Part shown: in pieces, positions 36,601 to 48,200 of the stretch
Layout: the number at the start of each line of letters is the position of its first letter
Numbering within the stretch: the stretch's first letter is position 1
DNA from: Dipylidium caninum
Lineage: Eukaryota > Platyhelminthes > Cestoda > Cyclophyllidea > Dipylidiidae
Direction: 5' to 3'
DNA length: 64,000 bases
Assembly (NCBI GenBank): GCA_017562135.1
Contig: QEYB01001528.1
Location: forward strand, 1 to 64,000
The notes under the pieces: generated by a model
What the model was told of the DNA's origin: nothing
The model's input: the letters and a program-made list of their open reading frames with translations, nothing else
The model's database searches: none
Translations under genes and position numbers: made by a program

Positions 36601-39600
36601 TGTTGTTATTATTGTCTTCTTTCTGGTCAGGAATGAGAGCGTCATGAAGACCAGAGAGAGGATAAAAGGGATGAGAAACGGGGAGCACGAAATATAAGGC
36701 CTACCTGAAAGTTCCGTCTGATTTTAGAATATAAAACAAAATACAATCACTTTTTTACCTTTAATAAACCTTACCGAACAATGTAATTGCCATTATTATT
36801 ATTGCTAGAGTGAGGACAATTTGTATATGAGAGTTTTTTGAAAATGCCTTATCTTTTGATACGAGACACTGGACCAGTGGATGTTTGGTATCCTCGTCAT
36901 TCTTGAATATTTTTTCTTCAAAAAGAAATTTGTAAGGACAAAAACAGACGAGAGTCGGAGGGTGATAAGTCCTGGGAATATGCTGAATGCAACAGAATTT
37001 CCCAAACTACTTCTGCGATCTTTCGACGAGTCCCCGCAGCAACATGTGGCCTGGCTTCTTATCATGCAGTATGGTGTCCTCCTTCTTGTACATCAACGGC
37101 CACTTTTATTCGGCTTCTGTTTTTAAATTACCCACTTGCTGCTACTTCTTCCACGAAGTAAACTTTTCGTTCGGTCCTCGAGTGCCTTATTCCGAGTCAA
37201 ACTTGCATTGGAGGTGGAGAGGCCAGGTTCGCCGGATTCACAGTACGCTCCTTTCCTTCAAACTTTTCGTAGGTAATCCAATCCCCCTTACCTCTCCACT
37301 TATCATCAAGCGGTTCTGGAAGGACTCGATTTTGTTCCTCCTAGGAGGACTCGATCATCCAAATTCTTCCGAGTCACTTCAAGTGGCGACCGTCCTAACT
37401 ATTTCCACACCACTCCTCTCTCCCCGAATACGGTCCTGACTGCTTTGTCGAGCTGAATTAAGCGTTTCTGCAGCCTGTGATGTTGTCAGAAGAGGATTTC
37501 GTACCAAGATGATCTCAATAGCCTCGTCGCCGATCAACGGTAGTCGTCCGGAAGGTGGCTTATCGCAAAGCGCGAAATCACCCGTTAACTTTTTTTCTTG
37601 AACCACCTTTTCAATGCCCCAACAGAAAATAAAAACTTTCAGTAAATTTATACATGCTTCTGTGATTTAAATGAACTTCATTTGCCAAGTGTCGAAACAG
37701 TTGTGATAGAAAGGGACAGAACTTTCCGGACGATGCCTCAAAGCGCCAGAGAATCAACAGTTTTAAATTTCTCTTCATCACCAACAGACTCACTTCCCCT
37801 TTTCCCAGTGTTCCTATACTACCGCAGTGCCTGCCTCCTATTCTAGCAATTTAAAATATTTTAGCTTCTTTACAAGCTCATACCATTTCGCTTCATTCAA
37901 ACCATCCTCTTCTTTGCGTGGTCAAATTTTACTCCATTATTTAATGCAAATGCTTCATTAGGTCATTTTAAACGGGACCGTAAATCTCCAACCCTTGGCA
38001 ATTTGGTTACTTTTAAAATTTGCGGATGATAAAATTTATCACTCCCCACGGTGGAGACGCTGAAGTAGTAACTAAACTTTAAGTGGCACCCAGGGGAAAT
38101 GATTCTGGCCGAAAAAGTGGGCTTTGTCGCAGTGGCCAAAATTCTTTCCGCCAACACGACGGCCCAGCATGCGGTGGAAGGCACTCGTCGAGTCGCCTGT
38201 AAATGCAATGAACAGTTGGTGCATGAAAATGTTGAAGAGGATGGTGAATGACACTTTGACTGTTCACCTTTCGGCAGCCACAAGCGAAGTGGCATTAAGC
38301 CCAGAAGGGGCGTAAAGTCCCCCTCACTGAAGCAATACTTCTTTATTTATTGCCTTATTGCTAGTGATTTTTAATCTCCAACCAGCAATTTCAGAGGAAC
38401 TGCCTCTGGTGCTGCTTAATTCGGTCGGTACCGCCTTCTCCGGCCATTCCAGCAGTTTGTCTCCAGCCTCCTCTCCAACATCTGAGCGGGGCACCTCGGC
38501 TTCCGGACGGTCGTACCTCTTAGAACACTAAAAGGAGTATCCACTGCGGCGCCATGACATTCAGTCCACTGGTTTGAGATGTAGGATTTATTTCATTTAT
38601 TAATTAACCAAATCTTGAGTAAACATTGAATGGTAGAGCTCAAGTTCGTCTGCCGAAAATTTCACACAAGCACGAAAAATCCCCCACAAGGCCTTTTGAC
38701 TTTTGAATAGAACAAATTTACGTCCACATTTCATCCTTATCCCCATGACTTTGGCACCGTTTTTTCATGTAATGACAAAAAATGTTGAAGTTTTAAGATG
38801 CTACATTTTCATGTTTCCCTTACGATTAAAATATGGCAGCTTTAAGTAACAAAAATTTGCGTGCGTAAATCATTTTGAATGATGACTAAACGGGTAAAAA
38901 CGTTGGGAATATCGTCCCCACATCGCATTTCCGGTTCTCTTAGCATAACCCTTCCATCAACCCGCCGGCACGAGGAGTGGACAGGGAATAGCGTGAGAAA
39001 GGCCAAGGTGGTCCTCACGGAGGCAGAAGTTAATACTTTTATAAGGAAGAAGCCTGTGTTTTCTTTGGCTCATCATCTGACACTCCAACGATCCTCCGTC
39101 CTCGACTCGAGCGTTCAAGAGGAGTGTTTCAGTGGCATCGTCCACTTGAAATTGCCTTCTTAGGTGGAAGCGTCGAGGGAGGCCTCAAGCCAAGCAATTG
39201 GACACACTTCTGATTAGAATGCTTGTTTGCCACTTCCCTGTAATCGGAAAATCATCGTGAGGTTGTAATTTTCCTCAAGTCAGTGGATTAACCTTGAGGC
39301 GGGGAGGGAAGAGGACTCCTGTCTCAAAGCGTCTTCTTATCCTGCTTACTGCCCCACGGACTGTTTTAGGGAAACGTCCATACACCGAACGGTTCAAAAG
39401 TAACAGTACTGATTTATTATGCACAACCCGACCCAAATGGAAGAGAACGTAAAAACGCGAGAGATTCCGTCGTAAATCAGAATTCCTTCAGTTGTAACAC
39501 GTAAGTGGACTAGTGACACAGAGAATTCACATGTGTTCGGCTTCGTGGACTGCTATAATACCCTCCTTGGGAGGAAAAGTAATGCTTAAAGTAGTTGGCC

Positions 39601-42412
39601 CATGGAATTACCTTCCCTCCTCACACAAAAGTGCTGACGATGACGACGATTAGAAGTGATTAATTTTCTCAGGTCTAAAGCTCTTTCAAATTCTACTGTC
39701 TGTTCCGCTAAAACCCTCCGCAAGAGCTCGTTTAGGTTCCCGGGGCAGTTTGAAGAGGCAGTGTTGACATTCTGACCAGATTGGGAGGGTGATCTTTCCC
39801 CCCAACTCTAATTCTTTCAAGCGGCAGATTCCACACGCCGCCATTCACCACGTTACGGGTCCCCGACGTATTCTTCGCCTCTCTAAAGAAAGTAGGTAAT
39901 TTCAGCAATTTGGTTCTTCCTTAACTCTCAGACTTTCCCCGACGTTTGCTTCAGATGTCCAAACTTTGGAACTTCGACCAGTAGTACTTCTAAGGCTAAA
40001 ATGCAGTCCCAAGCGGTGCATGTTTTAAAAAATTTCAATTCCTCAAAGGCCCTACGCTAGTGGCTTTCATCTAGACATATTCTACTCCGCCTTGCTTGAG
40101 GAGGGAATTCTCTGTTAAAAATTTTATTACATTATAGAAATGAAATGCTCGCTATGACATTGGGGTGCAAGAGAGCTAAAGCACAACTAAAATGCTTAAA
40201 AATGGAGTCAAGCTTTACCCTTCTACCTCCGGTCCACGATGCGGACTTTAGCTCAAAGGTGAGCCTTATGTTGAAGCATGGAGGAGGCTCTTGTCCGCTT
40301 TGGCGACTACTACAAGGTCGATTACTTATCTTTTAAGCAATGACTGCCCTTTTTTGGTCTTTCCACAGTCACAGCACCATGGTACTCCTCTTGCTGGGGA
40401 CCGTGTAATTAGCTCTGGCATAGGTTCAAAGGCCCGAAGAAGTGCTGGGAAAGTATTCTTCTCCCTTGTGTCCCCACCTAATCCATTCATGGTCATAAAG
40501 TCTTTTGCTAACCTGTGGAAATCCACTCCGAGACGCCTTCCGACCTATAACGCGGTTTAAAGGGTCTAAATTTAATTTGTTTTGAGTTGCGGAACACATT
40601 TTGACAGATCATCCATGATATTATAGCTCATTGCTTTTTGGCTGTCTGGTGAGTGGTGAAGTTGTCCGTTCTCAAGAGCCACCCTGGCCGGTCGTCTCCC
40701 CTCATTCCGGCCATTTTTCCTTTACTTTCGCCATTTCCCCAGAAAAACTCTCCGTGTGCTGGGAACTGCGATTGCGGCGGACGCCTGAGTCAGCCGGGAT
40801 GACAGAGAGACGGACGGAGAATGAGGGGAAGAGTGAGGTTGCTCAGGCGGAAGTGCTCTCCACACCGAGAGTTCAGTCCACCGCCACCGCCACACTTCTT
40901 CTTGTGGTTGTTTTCTCACCAAAGTCCCCATCTCGGAGCATTTTTTTCGTCACCCGCGGAGACAGGATATGCTACCAACTGGGCGGGAGGAGAAGCACTT
41001 TTTCAAACACATTTTAAATATGCATTTTGTTGAATGCTCTGCTTCTGATTATTCCTGTCCTTGACAGTAGTCGTGGAGGTTTTAATCCCCGGCTCTAACA
41101 ATGTCTATTCCTCTCGGCCTTGAACCAAAAAATCTGCTATTCTCAATTAGTTACTCAAATTTGTAGAAGCACATCGCAACCTTAACACTCACAAAACGAT
41201 GTTTAATTATCCCGACAAAGTTTCTTCACCTCCCTTTAGGACAAATCTTAAATCCTTACTTTTCATGCTCTCACGCAAGTCTCTAAGCAAAAGATTTCCC
41301 TCACATCTGCGTTTAATGTTTCAGAGATTGCATTTTACAGAGGCGACGGGAGAATGGACTCAAAATAGCAAATGCGATCAGCGAAGTAGATCGGAGTGAA
41401 GGAAAGACTGACTTATGGCCAGTCAATGCTCAATGAGACAAGAATTGAAAGCAACAAGGGTTTTGTTACTACGTCCCCATCACCAAAGAAATCGGCGTGG
41501 CAGTTCTTGGCTGGAAATATTTCGGCTTTCCAAAATCTAATTAAACATAACCTGCGGAGCCGAGTCTGAGCCACAGAGCAGGAACTTAAATTATGCATCC
41601 ACTTTTTCACAAAACGAAAAAGTAATATGTTTGGACAGCAGAAATTGATGGTAGGTGATTCTTCCTCCCTTAGTGTGATTCTTTGTCAAAATGGTCCAAG
41701 AAGAAGTGGTCATTCTTCCCACCTCTCCCGATTTCTCGCTTCCACCAAAATTCTCACAATCAGCGGTGACCCCGAACCAGATTTTCTCCGGCTCCCTGAA
41801 GACCAAACAACTACGGCCGACAAGCGGGTGGCGGCAAGTGCCCTAACCTTTTGGATAGACAGTTAATGTCTTCGCCTCCGACACTTCGGACAGTTTTAGC
41901 GACCCACTTCAATTGACGGTGCTCAGTTAACTTAGAGTTATGGACAGTGGGAAGGTAGACGGGCAGGAGTTTGCTCCTCCGATCACAGACTGCATTTTGC
42001 TAGGTGAAAGTACATGAAATGTCGACGTTGCTTCAAATTGTCGGGGATTTTACGGTTTGGTGAAGTTGTCATCATCCTGACATTCAATGAATTATGCAGC
42101 CTTGATTGCATAAAAAGTAAGAGTGTTGCACTCTCGAATTAAACCACTATTCGACTAAGACGAGGAAGTAGACGTGTTTAGGGCCCCTGCAAGGATAGTT
42201 TAATGCCATTTCGCCCTTTAGGACATGGCAGCTCGAAGAATAAGTTTACATCAGCTGAATTATTGAAATCATGAAAAAAGGGATTCGTTTATTAGAAAAT
42301 ATGTATATTTAATCCTCACCTCCAAGTAGAAAAATTCTCACAATCCGGGCGTTGGATTTTGGCATAATTACCCACTGTCACTGGCATGAATCACGTCGCA
42401 TCAAACGAGGGC
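33698..42412. other. Long intergenic region up to the right arm
   Basis: About 8.7 kb without a recognised gene. One weak terminal-exon candidate is described at 40369-40560. Other open frames, including 36987-37439 (+, 150 codons), lack motifs and are of a length expected by chance. Confidence 0.45.
40369..40560 (+). CDS. Candidate terminal exon, unrecognised
   Basis: A long pyrimidine tract ending TTTCCACAG (to 40368) is followed by 63 in-frame codons and a TAA at 40558-40560. The product is Ser/Pro/Arg-rich with no domain I know. No upstream exon could be joined to it, and no canonical AATAAA follows closely. It may be chance. Confidence 0.2.
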   Translation, partial: SQHHGTPLAGDRVISSGIGSKARRSAGKVFFSLVSPPNPFMVIKSFANLWKSTPRRLPTYNAV

Positions 42413-42429
42413 TGATAATGTGTGACCGA

Positions 42430-42455
42430 GGAGGAGAGAGAGGCGCGAGAGAGGA

Positions 42456-42486
<31 letters not shown>

Positions 42487-42494
42487 GAGAGACA
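42430..42494 (+). repeat. (GA)n microsatellite at the outer end of the right arm
   Basis: GA-dinucleotide run mirrored by the CT run at 16562-16618. Confidence 0.9.
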
Positions 42495-43722
42495 AAGTCC
42501 TCATAAATCATGGAATTCGAATTCTCACAGGAGTGGTGGGGCAGAGAGAAGGAGCCGCGTCGCGTCAGGCAGTCTCAACTGAGGCGGATCGTGGCGGTAA
42601 GACCCTCGCTAACCTCGTCAACAGCGCTGTGCCCACCCATGTCTGCACATATGTCGACTGTCTTTTGTCCCCGATGGAATGAGGAGAAGTGGCGGGAGAG
42701 AAGGGCGAGATTATCGTTGCGCTTGGATGGAGAAGAGGCTGATGAGGACGCCTCTCCACGTTGTCTCCTCTTGGGGCTAGGGAGAGCGAGGCTGCAGAGT
42801 GAAGGAAGGTTTCTCGGTGCGGAGACTCTGCTCAACTTGCTCACACGTTCCGAGTGACGGTGTGGGAGGCCTGTGAGCGCTGTTGTCCTCTTGCCCAGGG
42901 TGAAAAAGTGGAGGGATGAGGAGTTGGCCCACAGCTGCGTCTACCTGTAACTGCGTGACTCACGTGACATTGAGGCAAGTGACGTTCCTCCAGTGGCCCA
43001 CTTTGTCACTCGGCACCTTAGTGGGGCGAAGGCGACCTTGCTGGATTGGGCGGAGAAGAGGATTTGTGTGGTGTTTATCGTCACCTTTGCCTCGTTAGAC
43101 GTTCATGCCGTTGCTGTCAAGTTTAGCGGCAACGTTGAAGTGAAGGTAAAAGCCGTCGAGGGAAATGGTGAGCCACTTCGCCTTACCTGAGAGGCATGGA
43201 AGCTCGTTCGCATAATAGGCCGGCATCAATGGCGGCCACACGAAGTCTCGGTCACATAAAGCTGGGGAAGAAAGAGCGTTTCCTCGAGGGAAACTTGTGG
43301 AGACAGGAGCCGCTTCATCAACCGAGCGATGGTCGATGATGAAGTTGCCTACTGAGTGCATCGGAGGGTGCCACCACACTCCTTGGGAAAGAAGCTGCTG
43401 AAGGGTTTTCTCCAGGAAGACATCCTCACTTGTCAGAGTACGAGGAAAGAGGGCAAATTTGGCACGCGGTGTGATTCACGAAGAGGATGGAGAGTGGGAA
43501 GGCGAACTTGTCGAGACCAGTTGAATAGACGGTGCGCGAGAGCATCTGCGGACAGGGTGGACGGCCATCCGTGTTGACCACACGGTCAAAATGGACTGAA
43601 GTGGACGAAGTGCACATTGGCGGTGGTGCATGCTTCAAGTGGGGAGAAGTGGCAAACAACTTCGTGCCATCGACTGACCTGCTCGCCTGCCTCGAGTCCT
43701 TGCCCACCCAGCACATCCCCAC

Positions 43723-43761
43723 GCGACACCAAGCAGGTCGTAACACCAGCTTGGGTGTCGC
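43723..43761. other. Hairpin-forming inverted repeat in the right arm
   Basis: GCGACACCAAGC (43723-43734) pairs with GCTTGGGTGTCGC (43749-43761), leaving one unpaired G. It is the mirrored equivalent of the perfect hairpin at 15273-15312. Confidence 0.8.
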
Positions 43762-44139
43762 CCAGTGCACGATTACGCCACGCTGAAGGTGGACTTTTCA
43801 GCCTCAGCAAAAGGCGCATTCCACAAAGGGGTGTTTTCTGAATTTTCCTCGAGGTGGGTCTTTGAAACGCGCTGCACAGCCGTGGTTTTTTCCCCTCCAC
43901 CTCGTGATAAATGGACGCCTCACCAAGGAGCCGCGCAGGTGCGTCTTCCTCGGTGTGGGCGTGTGGTGGTGCAATTTTTACCAACTCCGCCTGTTGCACT
44001 TAACTGCTGCGCCGTCATCGTGGAGCGAGGCTGCGGCGGCGTTGTGTCCGTTCACTTATTTTCCTCGCTGGGGAGAGGCGGTTGGCGCAGCAATTAGGGC
44101 GATTGGAGGCGAGAGTGGCTCTTGACAGGTGCTCCCACT

Positions 44140-44217
44140 CACTCACTCACTCACTCACTCGGTCACTCACTCGTCAGTCAGTCGGTCAGTCAGTTGGTCA
44201 GTCATTCAGTCAGGAGG
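44140..44217 (+). repeat. (CACT)n/(CAGT)n microsatellite in the right arm
   Basis: ACTC units followed by GTCA/GTCG units. It is longer than the mirrored tract at 14846-14890, so this locus has changed length between the arms. Confidence 0.85.
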
Positions 44218-45248
44218 CCATGAAATGCGGCAGGGTAATGGTTGGGGCAACTGCTGCTGCCCCGCCCTCCTGCCTCGGTGGCCACGAGGGTGCGTGCGGT
44301 CGGTGTGCGGTTAATGCTTGAGGAAGTGGCGGAAGTCGTGAGAGCAGTGAGGACGCAGGCGGGCAGGCAGGCGGAGGCGGGCAGGCAGACGATGAGGAGT
44401 CGGTGCACGAGGCAGTGCTGGCAGCGTTGGCAGCGATGTCTGATGACCTGGAGTGTTTGTCACGTTGGTAGGAAGGGCATGTGGGCGGTGAGGGGTGGAG
44501 AACTCGCTTCTCTTCCTCCGCAAATGCGTCGCTCGCTTTCTGTGCTTTAGACAACTGGCCAGCAACTAAGAAAGCAATCCGCCCTTCGACTCAGCCAACT
44601 CGTGTTCGTCTGTTATTCCTCCTTTTTACGGAGGCGACTTATTTGGGGTCATTTGAGGCATCACTTCACCCTCGCTTCGACTCCTCAACTTGCGAATGAG
44701 TGAAACATCCAAACGTAGTCGGCCGTGATTATCTCGGATGTGGGAACTCATTGGGCCAAACGATATTCCTGCTCCTGAAGAGGGCTGTAATTCCCTCTTG
44801 CTGTACACATTCCCCCAGATTATATTCACGCTCGATTCCGAAGGGATTTTCGAAGAACCGCCTCCACTATCGCTTGGATGGATGCACCAGGCACTCGATT
44901 CTCTTCTCGTTCGACGAAATCGTAGCACTGGCCATTTCATAAGGCAGAAGAAATATTTCCCCAGTTTATTTGCACAATTTTGCCCTCTCCTCGTAGTTCG
45001 GTGAGTGAAACTTCATTTGTGCCATTCTCGCCCTCCGCGTCCCGTGAGGCGGTGCATGCATTCAAAGGCGGACTGAGACGCCTTTCGAGTGGGTAACAGA
45101 AGAATGTCTTTCCACTAATCCTGGTGGAGCGACCTCGAACTGTGCCTCAGTTAGTTGGTGCCAGTCCGTCTTATTTATAGAGTCTAGCGAGTAACTTTCT
45201 TCTCAAGCAATTCATACAAGACGGGCCACCATCATCTTTTACAATTGG

Positions 45249-48200
45249 AGAAGGAGGAGTTTGCATTTTTGTCCGACTGGAGGAATGTTTGCAAGTCTGC
45301 CTCGACCTCTCCTACACCCTGACACTGTACTGTTTTGAAAGGCACAGGAATCTGTAAATTATATCATTCGTCTAATGTACACATTTCATCAGATGCTAGT
45401 TTCTCCCAGGACGGGCTGATGATTTCGTCACCAACTCGGCTTTTCACATTCCTGACGAGATGTACAAAACTCTTCTCACAATGTTTTTTCATGGATGTGG
45501 TATTTGACAAGATATTTACTACTTTCCCTCTGATTTAGTTGCGTGTACGGCTTAGATCCACGTGGCTTGGTTTCACGGTGACAAAATTTGGGAGATCCTC
45601 ACTGCACCAAATTTTCACACCAATGACGGCGTTCACATTTATTCGCCTTTATGTGCTCCGTCTTCACCACCATCCTCTTCTCTGCCAACATTGTCCAAGG
45701 CCCAGCGCTGAAGTTACATTGAAAAGAGTTTAGGCTTTGTCGAAGCTGGAGTTGGCCTATCGCCTAAGAGTCTTTGCAGTTGGCATTCATCTGTAGCTGA
45801 TGGTCTCTGTCGACTGCAGAGCTGTATTTTGAAATCTTACGAGGAGGTTCTACTCGAAGACCCACATCCTCATTCCACTGCCGGGTGAGGACCAAGACGA
45901 AGCCTCCCGGTATTTCGTCCACTGTCCGTGCATCTCTCAGTGCGTCCGCCTACCACTTTTTCTTTATTCAACTACTTTGGTGCAGGAATATAGTGACCAG
46001 TGCGTTTTTTATATAGTAAAAGAGCCATACAATTTGAGGAGTACGAGGCTTTAGTTCCAAAGATGGTGGTTGTGTGATGTGCCGTGCATCTTCCTTGTTC
46101 CATATAGTTTACATAATTCACTAAGCGCCAGTCGAAACTGTCTTTTGTTCAATCAACTCCTCGTCTTGTTCCCCTTTGACACTTTTGTACTCCGTGGTTG
46201 CTCAACAATCTCCACAACGTCCCTCCATGCGTATCCTGGGCGGTCTGTTACTAATTCCTCCTTCTTTGTTGATCTTCCGCTCTTCCTGGCACTTGCGATG
46301 AGGCCATTTTCCCCTGTGGGAAAGTGTGATTATCTGGTTATCTGGCCTCTTAAGCCTTCATAAGGAGACTGGAAGGAAGAGGACCCACGGGGGACTAAAT
46401 TTCCGCCCTGATATATTCAAAGGATTCAAAACACCACTTAAGAATCGCATCACATTCGCTAGTGTTGGGATATGCGGGAAATTTTTCACCTGTTAAGTCA
46501 GGGTTTCCCTTAAAACCCTTCGAGTAATTCACCAACAAGTACAAGTATGAAGCCGATACTCAACGGGGCTCCCATTTCTATAACAACGTTTACCGGAAAC
46601 AACAAATTTCCATGCTCAGCAACCCCGTTTTGGATTTTTCCATCCGACATGACGCTCAGCGATATCTGGAGAGATATTTGAGGCTGGCTAAATCGTCCAC
46701 GAGTCCTTTGGGCTGAAAAAAGCGGCCTCATAAAGGACTACGTCGTTTTCTCATATGCCTGTTTCCAATAGGCAAAGGAGAAGTTCCTTTGTGTCCGTCA
46801 AGATATTTGAAAATATGCGCAGATGTTTGTCCGTTGGTTCCACTGCCAAAAGAGATATTCCCTTATTCGTATATGCGTGCTCGAATTGTCTGGGATAAAA
46901 TGGACGAATATCGCACAGAATGACCGCGAAGACGATAGAATTATGATGCCGTACAAGCATTCTACCAACTAAAGTTTGGAGCATTCGCGACAAATTCACT
47001 TTCCCACTGGCACCGATGTCCACGACACCATGCAGAAGAAAATTCATCTCTTCTTCTCGGCCCGGCACTATACTTTTAAATGACAATGAAGCACCAGCTT
47101 CATTCAATGGAATTAGAGGCAAAAATAGCCAAGTTGGGACCAAGTCTACGACGTACAGGGGACAAACTATCAGCGGAATAAGATCAGGCAAGAGGCATAC
47201 AAACTCCTCTTGCATGACTTCGCTGCCTCGTCCGCCCTCCGGCATCGTTTACCGTCCTAGCGGGGAGCCAAAAGTCTCATTAAATTTTACTAAATTGAGT
47301 ACTTTTTAATATGTCTGATATGGGAGTTGGGCGAGCGATTCAAGGAAAAGGTTGGCTTTAAGCGCTAGAAAATGTGTCCCAATTTTCGCATTTGATGAGC
47401 AAATGTGCATAGAAAAGGGGAAATTTGAAGTTACAAATGCGTGGAATATCCTCCCCCCCCCCTCCCTACGCTTCATCATTCCACCAAACTTAAATGTTAT
47501 CTTCTGGTGAATGTCAGGAGCATTCTTGAAGTAAGGAGAATGAAATCATCGAAAAGCCTGCGGTTGAGACGTAGGAGCTCGAGGTTATACGATTGTTTTG
47601 GTGGTGTTTGGAAAGGCTTCTCGCTGCGGCAGACTCCCACCGACCACCTTTTCGCGGTGTGTTTTGGTATTCGCCACCCCGATTTGACGGCTCATGACCA
47701 TTTATTTCAGTGACTCATGCTTGGCAGAGGACGATAAAATCTCCTCCCCAATTAACCCAAACGCAAATGGCGCTAAGTGTTAAATACTTTTTTGGCAACA
47801 AATCATTTGAAACCCGAGCGTATGACCAGGTTGAAATACCCGCGACCGCGTAGACGCAGAAGTGCTGTAAGTCACGAACAACAGTAACACCGGCCAGGTG
47901 TCAGACAGGCGGGTGTTTGAGTGGGCCTCTGTCAGGTGGCGGTATTTTAAAATGTCGAGAATGCGAACACCGTTTTCGAATGTGTAAAACAAGTAAATCT
48001 TGACTGGCCGATGGCGGGTATGGTGAGGCTGTGCGAAGAAAATTTGATTTTTCAAGCAGGAGGCAGCATTTTTGCTGACAAGTTATGGTCAAATAGGGGG
48101 TTTTTCTTGAAGTGGAAATGCTTTCCAAGGGGCTGTGGAAGCAGCCAATTTATTGCCCAGACCCTCTTCGTCCCAGAGGCCTCCACGCTTGTCACAAACT

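Larger units (their letters stand above)
42413..45248 (-). repeat. Right arm of the large inverted repeat
   Basis: Reverse-complement partner of 13742-16641. The match begins at GATAATGTGTGACC (42413) and is clear to about 45205, then weaker to about 45248. The two arms enclose about 25.8 kb that contain the Kunitz gene. Internal landmarks (GA microsatellite, hairpin, tetranucleotide tract) occur in mirrored order. Confidence 0.85.

Noticed and set aside
46510..47245. Two minus-strand open frames (164 and 73 codons) that look hydrophobic and protein-like
   Set aside because: I could not match them to any family, and no splice sites clearly join them. Length alone is not evidence at this stop density.
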